A stretch of 64,000 nt of DNA, from contig CAZTOW010000022.1 in assembly GCA_964615375.1 (NCBI GenBank), forward strand, positions 1 through 64,000, given 5' to 3'. This DNA comes from CAZKWG01 sp964615375 (GTDB lineage Bacteria; Myxococcota_A; UBA796; CAZKWG01). Within the stretch, counting starts at the first letter, position 1. Each line of letters begins with the position of its first letter. The notes beneath the pieces are model-generated. The model did not search any database, had not been told where the DNA came from, and worked only from the letters and a program-made list of their open reading frames with translations. The position numbers and the translations under genes are program-made. Shown here piece by piece: positions 8,880 through 16,097 of this stretch.

Positions 8880-8906
8880 CAATCCTGCCACAAGATGGCA
8901 GGATTG
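8880..8906. promoter_or_regulatory. perfect 27-bp palindrome, probable WYL operator
   Basis: CAATCCTGCCA (8880-8890), spacer CAAGA, then TGGCAGGATTG (8896-8906): arms fully complementary. It sits centrally between the divergent WYL regulator (start 8861) and SDR gene (start 8946), so one dimer bound here would cover both promoters. Confidence 0.65.
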
Positions 8907-8945
8907 GCGTGTGAGAGGTGAGAGAACCCCAAGAAGGAGCCCCTC

Positions 8946-9881
8946 ATGAGCCTCCCCCTCTCTGGAAAGATCGCCCTGGTCGCCGGATCCTCTCGCGGCG
9001 CCGGCCGCGGCATCGCGCGCGCCCTCGGCGAGGCCGGCGCCACCGTCTGGTGCACCGGCCGCAGCACCGACGCGCAGCCGGGCGCTCGCCCCGAGACCAT
9101 CGACCAGACCGCTGCCCTGGTGGACGCCGCCGGCGGGCGGGGGATCCCCTGGCGCATCGACCACGCCGACCCCGCGCAGATGGAGGCGCTGGCGGCGCGG
9201 ATCCGCGCCGAGCACGGCGGGCTGGACCTGGTAGTCAACGATGTCTGGGGCGGGGAGGACCTGATCGAGTTCGGCGTGCCCGTCTGGGAGATGTCGCTGG
9301 ACAAGGCGAAGAAGATGCTGGACAACGGGCTGTTCACCCACCTCGTCACCGCCCGCTACGCCACCCCGCTCCTGTCCGGGCGGCCGGGCGCGCTGTGGGT
9401 GGAGGTGACCGACGGCGACCACTTCGGCTACCGCGGCACCCTGGCCTACGACCTCGTGAAGATGGCGGTGATCCGCCTGGCCTTCGGGCTCTCGCGCGAG
9501 CTGCGCCCCCACGGTGTGACGGCCCTGGCCATCACGCCGGGCTTCCTGCGCTCGGAGCAGATGCTGGAGCACTTCGGCGTCACCGAGCAGAGCTGGCGGG
9601 ACGGCGCGGAGAAGGACCCGAATTTCCTCGCCTCGGAGACCCCGCTCTTCGTGGGCCGGGCCATCGCCGCCCTCGCCGCCGACCCTCAGGCCTCCCGCCT
9701 GAACGGCCGCGTCAGCTCCAGCTGGGAGCTGGGTCGCCACTACGATCTGCGCGACGCGGACGGCAGCCGCCCGGACTGGGGCGCGCACTTCACCGCCACC
9801 TACCCACACCCCTGGCGCGCGGCGGGGGACGCCGACTACGCGGGCTGGGAGCGCGGCCCGCTGGAGTGGATGGAGGAGTGA
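8946..9881 (+). CDS. short-chain dehydrogenase/reductase (WYL-linked)
   Basis: 311 residues; AAGGAG lies 7 bases before the ATG. The N-terminal Rossmann motif GSSRGAGRGIA fits the classical TGxxxGxG nucleotide loop. The active-site YxxxK is present as AYDLVK, just after a DGDHFGYRG segment. The usual NNAG is replaced by VNDVWGG, as in a subgroup of long SDRs. The protein is longer than most SDRs, with a C-terminal extension rich in Trp and Tyr. It is cytosolic and NAD(P)-dependent; substrate unknown. The palindrome at 8880-8906 and the divergent WYL gene suggest induction by a small molecule, perhaps the enzyme's substrate. Confidence 0.82.
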   Translation: MSLPLSGKIALVAGSSRGAGRGIARALGEAGATVWCTGRSTDAQPGARPETIDQTAALVDAAGGRGIPWRIDHADPAQMEALAARIRAEHGGLDLVVNDVWGGEDLIEFGVPVWEMSLDKAKKMLDNGLFTHLVTARYATPLLSGRPGALWVEVTDGDHFGYRGTLAYDLVKMAVIRLAFGLSRELRPHGVTALAITPGFLRSEQMLEHFGVTEQSWRDGAEKDPNFLASETPLFVGRAIAALAADPQASRLNGRVSSSWELGRHYDLRDADGSRPDWGAHFTATYPHPWRAAGDADYAGWERGPLEWMEE

Positions 9882-9900
9882 TGCGCGGGCAGCCATGATA

Positions 9901-9924
9901 TTTTACTCAGTATGCTGAGTAAAA
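9901..9924 (+). promoter_or_regulatory. 10-bp hairpin with the start codon in its loop
   Basis: TTTTACTCAG (9901-9910) pairs perfectly with CTGAGTAAAA (9915-9924); the four-base loop TATG contains the ATG of the following ATPase gene (9912-9914). The element is AT-rich against a very GC-rich background. It could be a DNA operator or an RNA structure controlling translation start. Confidence 0.55.
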
Positions 9925-11114
9925 ATTCCCAGACGCCCAGACCCCAGCTCGCGAGCCTGCTTCAACGCCTGAGAGAGCCGAGACGCTTCCTCCAGGTGCT
10001 CGCGGGCCCTCGCCAGGTGGGAAAGACCACCCTGGTCCGCCAGGCCATGGCCCAGCTCGCTGGGCCCACCCTCTACGCCTCCGCCGACGGCCCCTCCCCG
10101 CCCGGCAGCACCTGGATCGATCACCAGTGGGACGCCGCCACGCTCGCTGGCCGCGAGCACCCCGAGGGCGCGCTCCTGGTCCTCGATGAGGTGCAGAAGA
10201 TCCCTGGTTGGGCCGAGGCGGTGAAGCTCCGCTGGGACGATGACACCCTCCACGGCCGCTCGACCCGGGTGGTCGTGCTGGGCTCAGCGCCGCTTCTGGT
10301 GGCCCGTGGGCTCACGGAGAGCCTCGCCGGGCGCTTCGAGCTGATCCGGCTCCCGCACTGGTCCTGGCCCGAGATGCGCGACACCTTCGGCTGGGACCTG
10401 GAGCGTTACCTGTGCTTTGGCGGATACCCCGGCGCGGCGGTCCTGATCGACGACGAGGCGCGCTGGGCGGCCTGCGTGCGGGATGCCTTGATCGAGACCA
10501 CGCTCTCCCGCGACGTGCTGCTCATGTCGCGGGTGGACAAGCCCGCGCTGCTCCGCCAGCTCTTCGATCTGGCCTGCGCGTACTCCAGTCAGGAGCTGAG
10601 CTTCAACAAGATGCTCGGCCAGCTTCAGGATGCCGGGAACACGACCACCCTTGCCCATTATCTGGACCTGCTGGGCGGGGCGGGCCTGGTGGTGGGGCTT
10701 CGCAAGTTCACCGGCCAGCAGGTCCGACAGCGCGCCTCCAGCCCGAAGCTCGTCGTGCTGAACACGGCGCTGGTCACGGCGCGCGCGGGTCGGCTCTCCC
10801 GGGAGATCCGCGGCGACCCCGAGCGCTGGGGGCGTCTGGTGGAGTCGGCGGTCGGCGCCCACCTCTGCAACACCGCCCCGGATCACGGGGTCGAGGTGTA
10901 CTACTGGCGCGAGGGCCACGAGGCGGTGGACTTCGTGCTGGCGCGGGGAGGAGCGCTGACCGCGATCGAGGTGAAGACCACCCACACGGAGCGTCACGCG
11001 GGACTGGACGCCTTCCGAGCGCTCCACCCCGAGGCGCGCACCCTGCTGGTCGGCCCGGAGGGGCTCCCCCTGGAGGCGCTGCTCTCCCGCCCCGCGGGGA
11101 GCTGGGTGGCGTAG
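9912..11114 (+). CDS. AAA_14 / DUF4143 family ATPase
   Basis: 400 residues. Walker A is GPRQVGKTT (about residues 33-41) and Walker B is LLVLDEVQKIPGW, where the DEVQ signature is typical of this family. The C-terminal DUF4143 domain contains a long helical part and then a restriction-endonuclease-like strand (AIEVKTTHTER). Family members are widespread, horizontally mobile and of unclear function; some resemble toxin-antitoxin ATPases. The start codon lies in the loop of a perfect hairpin (9901-9924), so initiation may be controlled. The gene is isolated and shows no obvious ribosome site other than the hairpin sequence. Confidence 0.85.
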   Translation: MLSKNSQTPRPQLASLLQRLREPRRFLQVLAGPRQVGKTTLVRQAMAQLAGPTLYASADGPSPPGSTWIDHQWDAATLAGREHPEGALLVLDEVQKIPGWAEAVKLRWDDDTLHGRSTRVVVLGSAPLLVARGLTESLAGRFELIRLPHWSWPEMRDTFGWDLERYLCFGGYPGAAVLIDDEARWAACVRDALIETTLSRDVLLMSRVDKPALLRQLFDLACAYSSQELSFNKMLGQLQDAGNTTTLAHYLDLLGGAGLVVGLRKFTGQQVRQRASSPKLVVLNTALVTARAGRLSREIRGDPERWGRLVESAVGAHLCNTAPDHGVEVYYWREGHEAVDFVLARGGALTAIEVKTTHTERHAGLDAFRALHPEARTLLVGPEGLPLEALLSRPAGSWVA

Positions 11115-11173
11115 ATCGCGCCGTCGTCGCCCCTCACCCTGGGCTATACACCCCCGATGGCGAGGAGGCCGAG

Positions 11174-12049
11174 GTGAGCGGAGAGATGGACGGGAAGGTC
11201 GTGCTGTTCACGGGGGGGACGGACGGGCTCGGGCGGGCCGGGGCGCTGGAGCTGGCCCGGCGCGGGGCGCGGCTGGCGCTCGTGGCGCGCAGCCCGGAGA
11301 AGGGCGAGCGCGTGGCGGCCGAGATCCGGGCCGCGAGCGGGGCGGAGGTGGAGCTGCTCCTGGGCGATCTCGCCTCGCTGGCCGAGGTCCGCGCCGTCGC
11401 CGAGCGCTTCCGCGAGCGCCACGACCGGCTGGACGTGCTGGTGAACAACGCGGGCGCCATCTTCGTGGAGCGCGGGCTGACGGTGGATGGCTTCGAGCGC
11501 ACCTTCGCCATCAACCACCTCGCGCCCTTCCTGCTCACCAACCTGCTGCTGGACCGGCTGCGGGCCACCCCTGGCGCGCGCGTCGTGAGCACGGCCAGCG
11601 GGGCGCACCTCCAGTCGCGGCTCGAACTCGCGCGCGTAGCCCAGGCCGAGCAGGGCTACAAGGCCTTCCCCGCCTACGCCGACTCCAAGCTCTGCAACAT
11701 CCTGTTCACGCGCGAGCTTCACCGCCGGGAGGGCCCGGCCCTGACCGCGAGCTGCTTCCACCCGGGCTTCGTCGGGACGAATTTCGGCGCCAACAACGGC
11801 GGCTTCGCGGCGAAGGTCTGGACCACGGTGGGCCACTACATCGCCCGCTCACCAGAGAAAGGGGCCGAGACCCTGGTCTGGCTGGCCAGCAGCCCCGAGG
11901 CGGCGTCGGTGGGCGGGGGCTACTTCAAGGACCGGCGGCCGGAGAAGCGCTCCAAGCTGGCCCAGGACGACGACCTGGCCCGGGAGCTGTGGGAGCTGTC
12001 GGCGCGGCTGTGTGGCGTCAGTCCTCGCTCCGCTCTACATGTTCCATGA
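11174..12049 (+). CDS. SDR oxidoreductase, retinol-dehydrogenase-like
   Basis: 291 residues from the GTG at 11174, chosen because AGGAGG (11163-11168) lies 5 bases upstream; an in-frame ATG at 11186 is the alternative. Motifs: TGGTDGLG (cofactor loop), LDVLVNNAGAI, and the catalytic YADSK. Together with LCNILFTRELHRR they resemble the retinol dehydrogenase/WW-oxidoreductase-type SDRs. NADP-dependent and cytosolic; substrate unknown. TATACA at 11145-11150 may be a -10 element. The last 32 bases overlap the convergent YhcG-like gene. Confidence 0.82.
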   Translation: MSGEMDGKVVLFTGGTDGLGRAGALELARRGARLALVARSPEKGERVAAEIRAASGAEVELLLGDLASLAEVRAVAERFRERHDRLDVLVNNAGAIFVERGLTVDGFERTFAINHLAPFLLTNLLLDRLRATPGARVVSTASGAHLQSRLELARVAQAEQGYKAFPAYADSKLCNILFTRELHRREGPALTASCFHPGFVGTNFGANNGGFAAKVWTTVGHYIARSPEKGAETLVWLASSPEAASVGGGYFKDRRPEKRSKLAQDDDLARELWELSARLCGVSPRSALHVP

Positions 12050-13223
12050 GCGCCCGCTCCCGCAGCACCTCGGTCTGCAGCGCCTCCACGGTTGGAAGGT
12101 AGGTGAGGTATCGCGCGGCGAAGATCTGCTGGCGATCGTTCAGAACCGAGTAGCGGGCTACGGCTTCGTTCTTCTTCGCGCACAGGATGAGCCCTACCGT
12201 GGGGTTGTCTCCGTCCGTGATGTAGCGGTCGTCAAAGAGGCGGACATAGCTGTCCATCTGCCCCACATCCTGGTGTGAGAGCCTGCCGGTCTTGAGGTCG
12301 ATGAGCAGGTAGAATTTCAAGATGCAATTGTAGAATACCAGATCGACATAGAAGCACTCGTCGTCATAGTCCAGCCGCTTCTGACGCGCGACGAAGGCGA
12401 AACCTTTGCCGAGCTCCAGCAGGAAATGTTGGAGCTTGCTGATGATCGCCGCCTCGAGCTCGGTCTCGCGCAGCGGCTGTCCGTCGGGCAGGCCCAGGAA
12501 GTCGAGCACATAGGGTTCCCGCATCAGGTCGATGGGGCGCTGTAGAGCCTGGCCCTGAGTGGCCAGCTCGAGCACCCCCCGACGGTCGCCGCTCTTGAGC
12601 AGGCGGGAGAAGAGCTGCGTATGGATCTGGCGCTCGAGCTCAGACAAACTCCAACCCGTGGTCTCTGCCTCGATCTCGTAGAAGAGGCGCTCGGCCGGGT
12701 GTGTCAGCGCGCTGAGGGAGCGGTAGTGCCCCCAGGAGAGCGCGTTGGAGAATCCAGGCACGGGCGGGAGGCTGATCGCCGCGTGCAGCGACACGTCGGA
12801 TTCCGCAACGGCGGATTGCGGATTTCTGGTCTCCGTGGGCGCGCGCAACGATTCCGCAAGGGGCCGTTGCAGAATCTTGGGTGGGCGCTCCGCATAGGTC
12901 AGGTAGAAACTTCGGAAGTACAACAGATTCCGCTCGGAGAAGCCGCGCCCGTACTGTTCGGTCAGGCGGGTAGACAGGCCCGCGATGACCGCGTCGCCAT
13001 AGCCGGCGCGAGCCCGTCCCTGCTGAGCCTCCTCGACGATCTCCCGGCCGATATGCCAGTAGGCGAGCACCATCTCGGTGTTCACGGATCGAATGACTCG
13101 GGCACGCGCGGCCTCGAGGATGGCGACGACGCGATCGAAGAGCGCCCCCGTGTCGATCTCTGCGGAGCGCTCGAGGGACGATGAGCGATGTGGACGTGAC
13201 GGGGCGGGCTTCATGTCCCCCAT
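12018..13223 (-). CDS. YhcG-like PD-(D/E)XK nuclease (DUF1016)
   Basis: 401 residues from the ATG at 13223. The N-terminal DUF1016 part has SVNTEMVLAYWHIGREIVEE and YGRGFSERNLLYFRSFY; the C-terminal PD-(D/E)XK nuclease has FVARQKRLDYDDECFYVDLVFYN and LLIDLKTGRLSHQDVGQM, giving the conserved D...D-LK core. The family is linked to restriction loci and mobile DNA. An insertion of about 35 residues around RAPTETRNPQSAV precedes the conserved LSWGHYR and is encoded by a locally repetitive stretch (two copies of GATTCCGCAA near 12797 and 12850). The frame opens upstream at 13289, but that region overlaps the palindrome 13288-13323, so I prefer 13223; 13214 is also possible. Its 3' end overlaps the SDR gene by 32 bases. 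Confidence 0.85.
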   Translation of the reverse strand: MGDMKPAPSRPHRSSSLERSAEIDTGALFDRVVAILEAARARVIRSVNTEMVLAYWHIGREIVEEAQQGRARAGYGDAVIAGLSTRLTEQYGRGFSERNLLYFRSFYLTYAERPPKILQRPLAESLRAPTETRNPQSAVAESDVSLHAAISLPPVPGFSNALSWGHYRSLSALTHPAERLFYEIEAETTGWSLSELERQIHTQLFSRLLKSGDRRGVLELATQGQALQRPIDLMREPYVLDFLGLPDGQPLRETELEAAIISKLQHFLLELGKGFAFVARQKRLDYDDECFYVDLVFYNCILKFYLLIDLKTGRLSHQDVGQMDSYVRLFDDRYITDGDNPTVGLILCAKKNEAVARYSVLNDRQQIFAARYLTYLPTVEALQTEVLRERALMEHVERSED

Positions 13224-13287
13224 ATATCTGGTCTTCCGCGAAGTCCATCCACGCAGGTTCGTGAGCGCTCGACAGTAGCGGGCTTGC

Positions 13288-13323
13288 ATTTCATGAGAAG
13301 GTTAATTAACCATATCATGAAAT
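13288..13323. promoter_or_regulatory. 36-bp nested palindrome, probable ArsR operator
   Basis: The outer arms ATTTCATGA (13288-13296) and TCATGAAAT (13315-13323) are exact complements, placed symmetrically 3 bases from an inner perfect 12-bp palindrome GGTTAATTAACC (13300-13311). This AT-rich dyad is 25 bases before the SRPBCC-ArsR pair. ArsR-family dimers typically bind such long interrupted dyads, so autoregulation is likely. Confidence 0.65.
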
Positions 13324-13348
13324 CATCACCCCCTCTCCGAGGCGTCCC

Positions 13349-13864
13349 ATGGCCGAGCTCTCCGTCCACCCGTCCGAGTCCCTCATCATCACGCGCACGC
13401 TCGCCGCCCCGCGCGAGCTGGTCTTCCGCGCGTTCACCGAGGCCGAGCGCCTGGGGCGCTGGTGGGGGCCGAAGGGCGTGAAGATCGAGGTCCAGCGCCT
13501 CGATCTCCGCCCCGGCGGCCTGTTCCACTACGCCATGGTCCACCCGGACGGCACGCGCTGGTGGGGGCGCTTCGAGTTCCGCGAGATCTCCCCGCCCCAG
13601 CGCCTCATCTGGATCAACTCCTTCTCCGACCCCGACGGCGGGCTCAGCCGGCCGCCCTTCGCCCCGGGCTTCCCGCTGCGGGTGCTGAACGTGGTCACCC
13701 TGGACGAGCACGCCGAGGGGCGCACCACGCTCACGCTCCGCAGCGGACCGCTGGACGCGAGCCCTGAGGAGATCGCCTTCTTCGCCGGCATGCACGAGGG
13801 GATGCGCCTCGGCTTCGGCGGGACCTTCGATCAGCTCGAGGCTCACCTCGCCGATGCCGGATGA
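13349..13864 (+). CDS. SRPBCC / AHSA1-family protein
   Basis: 171 residues. The N-terminal ITRTLAAPRELVFRAFTEAE, then RLGRWWGP, is the signature of the AHSA1-type START-like fold (helix-grip pocket that binds hydrophobic ligands); LRPGGLFHYAMVHPDG and FREISPPQRLIW follow the family pattern. The gene overlaps the ArsR gene by 11 bases, the standard pairing of these two families, in which the ArsR repressor controls both genes. Cytosolic; ligand unknown. An operator-like palindrome lies at 13288-13323. Confidence 0.88.
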   Translation: MAELSVHPSESLIITRTLAAPRELVFRAFTEAERLGRWWGPKGVKIEVQRLDLRPGGLFHYAMVHPDGTRWWGRFEFREISPPQRLIWINSFSDPDGGLSRPPFAPGFPLRVLNVVTLDEHAEGRTTLTLRSGPLDASPEEIAFFAGMHEGMRLGFGGTFDQLEAHLADAG

Positions 13865-14186
13865 TCCGCTCAGCCTGACCCTCTCCGCGCTGGCCCACCC
13901 GACGCGCCGGGCGATCCTCGCTCGGCTGGCCGAGGGCGAGGCCACGGTGGGCGAGCTCGCCGCGCCGTTTGAGGTCTCGGCCCCGGCGATCACCCGCCAC
14001 CTCGACGTGCTGGAGCGCGCCGGCCTCATCACCCGCGGCCGGGAGGCCCAGTGGCGCCCCTGCCGGCTGGAGCCCGCCCCGCTCGGCGAGGTCAGCCGCT
14101 TCCTCACCGAGCTCCGCGCGGTCTGGGAGCAGCAGCTCGACGCGCTGGAGCGCTACCTGGAGGAGGCGCAGCGGGAGCAGGGGTAG
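13854..14186 (+). CDS. ArsR-family repressor
   Basis: 110 residues, normal ArsR size. The winged helix begins LSALAHPTRRAILARLAEGE and the recognition helix is VSAPAITRHLDVLERAGLI, followed by the wing TRGREAQWRPCRLEP. It lacks the CxC metal site of the arsenic sensors, so a metal ligand is not indicated. It overlaps the 3' end of the SRPBCC gene by 11 bases and is probably translationally coupled to it. The expected target is the nested palindrome upstream of the pair at 13288-13323. Confidence 0.88.
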   Translation: MPDDPLSLTLSALAHPTRRAILARLAEGEATVGELAAPFEVSAPAITRHLDVLERAGLITRGREAQWRPCRLEPAPLGEVSRFLTELRAVWEQQLDALERYLEEAQREQG

Positions 14187-14198
14187 CGGGCGGTGAGC

Positions 14199-14216
14199 TT
14201 GTCCGCATCTTGACCG
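14199..14216 (+). promoter_or_regulatory. repeated upstream motif CTTGTC-N3-ATCTTGACC, copy 2
   Basis: This copy matches the element at 1365-1382 in 16 of 18 bases and lies 42 bases before the ATG at 14259. Both copies precede genes for exported proteins on the + strand. Confidence 0.3.
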
Positions 14217-14258
14217 CCGAGCTCCCGCGTTGGCGCGAGGATCCGCGGAGGAGGTCTC

Positions 14259-14528
14259 ATGCGCCGCGCCCTGCTCCGAGTCCCGTTGCTCTGCCTCACC
14301 CTGCTCGCGCCCTCGCTCGCGCTGGCGGGAGGGCAGCGGATCCTGCTCCCCGACATCGACGTGCCCGGCAAGCCGCCGAAGCCGGAGGTGACCATCTTCG
14401 TGACCCGCCAGAACCTGCAGTCGGACCTCACCCTGGATCTGCGGGCGAGCTTCATCCCGAAGATCGTCGAGTCCGCCGAGGCGCTCCCCGCGGGCTCCGG
14501 GCTGTCCGTCCCGGTTCAAGGGAGATAG
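14259..14528 (+). CDS. small secreted protein of unknown function
   Basis: 89 residues. A clear Sec signal peptide (RRALLRVPLLCLTLLAPS, ending near ALAGG) leaves a mature protein of about 65 residues. It begins QRILLPDIDVPGKPPKPEV and ends with the segment FVTRQNLQSDLTLDLRASFI and PKIVESAE. No family is recognised and there is no catalytic motif or metal site. Repeat motif copy 2 lies just upstream. The downstream glycosyltransferase starts 22 bases after its stop, so co-transcription is likely. Confidence 0.6.
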   Translation: MRRALLRVPLLCLTLLAPSLALAGGQRILLPDIDVPGKPPKPEVTIFVTRQNLQSDLTLDLRASFIPKIVESAEALPAGSGLSVPVQGR

Positions 14529-14550
14529 GCTCCGCCGCTCGGAGCCCACC

Positions 14551-16092
14551 CTGAGATCCCTCGCCCAACGCCTCAGCAGCCTGGTCGGCTACGCGCTCGC
14601 GCTCGCGTTCGGGCTCCCGGCGCTCTTCTACCCCTTCGGGCGGGACCAGGCGCTCTACGACTACGTGGGTCGCGGGCTGCTGGAGGGCATGCTGCCCTAC
14701 GCGGACAGCTTCGACCACAAGCCTCCGCTGCTCTACGTGGTCTACGCGCTGGCCTCGGCGCTGCCGCTGCCGCCGATGATGGGCATCCGGGCGCTGGAGC
14801 TGCTGACGCTGCTGGTCATGGGGCACCTCGTCGCGCGCCTGGTCGCGCGGGAGGAGGGCGCGATCCCGGGGGGAGCGGTGGCGCTGGTCCTGGTGGTCAC
14901 GCACTACACGAGCTTCGACTGGTGGCACGGGGCGCAGAGCGAGGTGTGGGAGGCGCTGTTCCTGCTGGGCTCGGCGGTGGTGGCGCGGCGGGCGAGGGGC
15001 GGTCGGGCGGCCCTGGTGGCGGGGCTGCTGGGCGGGATCGCCACCGGCTTCAAGCCCACGGCCCTGCTGGTGGCGGCGGGGATCGCGGGGATCCTGGCCC
15101 TGGACGCGCCGACGGCCTCGCGGCGGCGCTGGCTCGGGGCCTACGTCGCGGGCGGCGTGGCGGTGGGGCTGGCGATGCTGCTGCCCTGGGCGCTGGCGGG
15201 CGAGCTGCGCGCGCTCTGGGAGGTGCTGGTCCTCTTCAACCAGGCGCATGCGCTGAGCGGGGCCGGGCACGACGCCGAGGACTACGTCGTCGATCACCTG
15301 GGTCCGGCGCTGGCGCTGCTGGCGCTGGCGCTGGTGGGGCTGCGGGCGGTCTGGCGTGATCGGGCCGAGCGGGGGCGCGGCGCCCGGCTGTTCGGGCTGG
15401 CGGGGCTGGCCACGCTGACGGTCGTGGTTCAGAACAAGTATTATGGATACCACTTCAGCGTCATCCTGCCCTTCCTGGTCGCGCTGGGGGCCTGGGGCGT
15501 GGACGCGCTGGGGGCCCGACTCGCGCGGCGCTGGTCCTCGATCGCCACGCTGGCTGCACCGCTCGGGCTGGTGCTGGCGGGCCTGTGGGTCGCGTTCTGC
15601 CTGGCGCTGGCCTGGCGCCCCCGCGTCGCGGCGCGCCCGGCCTGGCCCGACCACGTCCAGCACACGCTCCGCTACGCCCGGGGCGAGATCGGGCGCGACA
15701 CCTTCGTGGCCCTGTACCGCTCGCGGCACAAGGCACCCTATGTCCCGGTGGACGTCGAGCGCCTCTCCCGGGCCATCGCCGGCCAGGCCCAGCCCGGCGA
15801 CACCCTCTGCGTGCGGGCCTACGAGCCCGGCTTCTACACGCTCACCGGCCTCTGGTGCCCGAGCCGCTTCTCCACCGACTTCGCGCTGTACGACGACGAT
15901 CTCCGCTTCCCGCTGCGGAAGGTCTGGCGCGAGGAGCACGAGCGCGTCATGACCGAGACCCCGCCCACCTTCATCGTGACCATCGAGGCCAAGGCGAAGG
16001 ATCGCGAGGCCCTGGAGGGCCGGGGGTACACGCTGCTGGAGAAGCGCGGTCGCTACATGGCCTACGCGCGAGGGCTGCCTGCGCTAAGATAG
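14551..16092 (+). CDS. GT39-like membrane glycosyltransferase, probable CTG start
   Basis: Polytopic membrane protein of about 513 residues. The first membrane helix (YALALAFGLPALFY) is followed by FGRDQALYDYVGRG and PYADSFDHKPPLLY, the conserved lumenal loop of the PMT/ArnT-type (GT-C) glycosyltransferases, with the catalytic Asp in the GRDQ region. The first ATG/GTG in frame (14665) falls after this loop, so it would remove helix 1 and the catalytic Asp. A CTG at 14551 with GGAG 6 bases upstream restores the full N terminus and is my choice. Such enzymes transfer sugars from polyprenyl-phosphate donors to lipids or proteins. AT-rich codons cluster at the conserved NKYYGYHFS. Confidence 0.75.
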   Translation: MRSLAQRLSSLVGYALALAFGLPALFYPFGRDQALYDYVGRGLLEGMLPYADSFDHKPPLLYVVYALASALPLPPMMGIRALELLTLLVMGHLVARLVAREEGAIPGGAVALVLVVTHYTSFDWWHGAQSEVWEALFLLGSAVVARRARGGRAALVAGLLGGIATGFKPTALLVAAGIAGILALDAPTASRRRWLGAYVAGGVAVGLAMLLPWALAGELRALWEVLVLFNQAHALSGAGHDAEDYVVDHLGPALALLALALVGLRAVWRDRAERGRGARLFGLAGLATLTVVVQNKYYGYHFSVILPFLVALGAWGVDALGARLARRWSSIATLAAPLGLVLAGLWVAFCLALAWRPRVAARPAWPDHVQHTLRYARGEIGRDTFVALYRSRHKAPYVPVDVERLSRAIAGQAQPGDTLCVRAYEPGFYTLTGLWCPSRFSTDFALYDDDLRFPLRKVWREEHERVMTETPPTFIVTIEAKAKDREALEGRGYTLLEKRGRYMAYARGLPALR

Positions 16093-16097
16093 CCCCA

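Noticed and set aside
10412..11173. Upstream extension of the SDR gene from 10412
   Set aside because: It would overlap most of the AAA_14 gene in another frame; the GTG at 11174 has a good ribosome site and the Rossmann motif follows directly.
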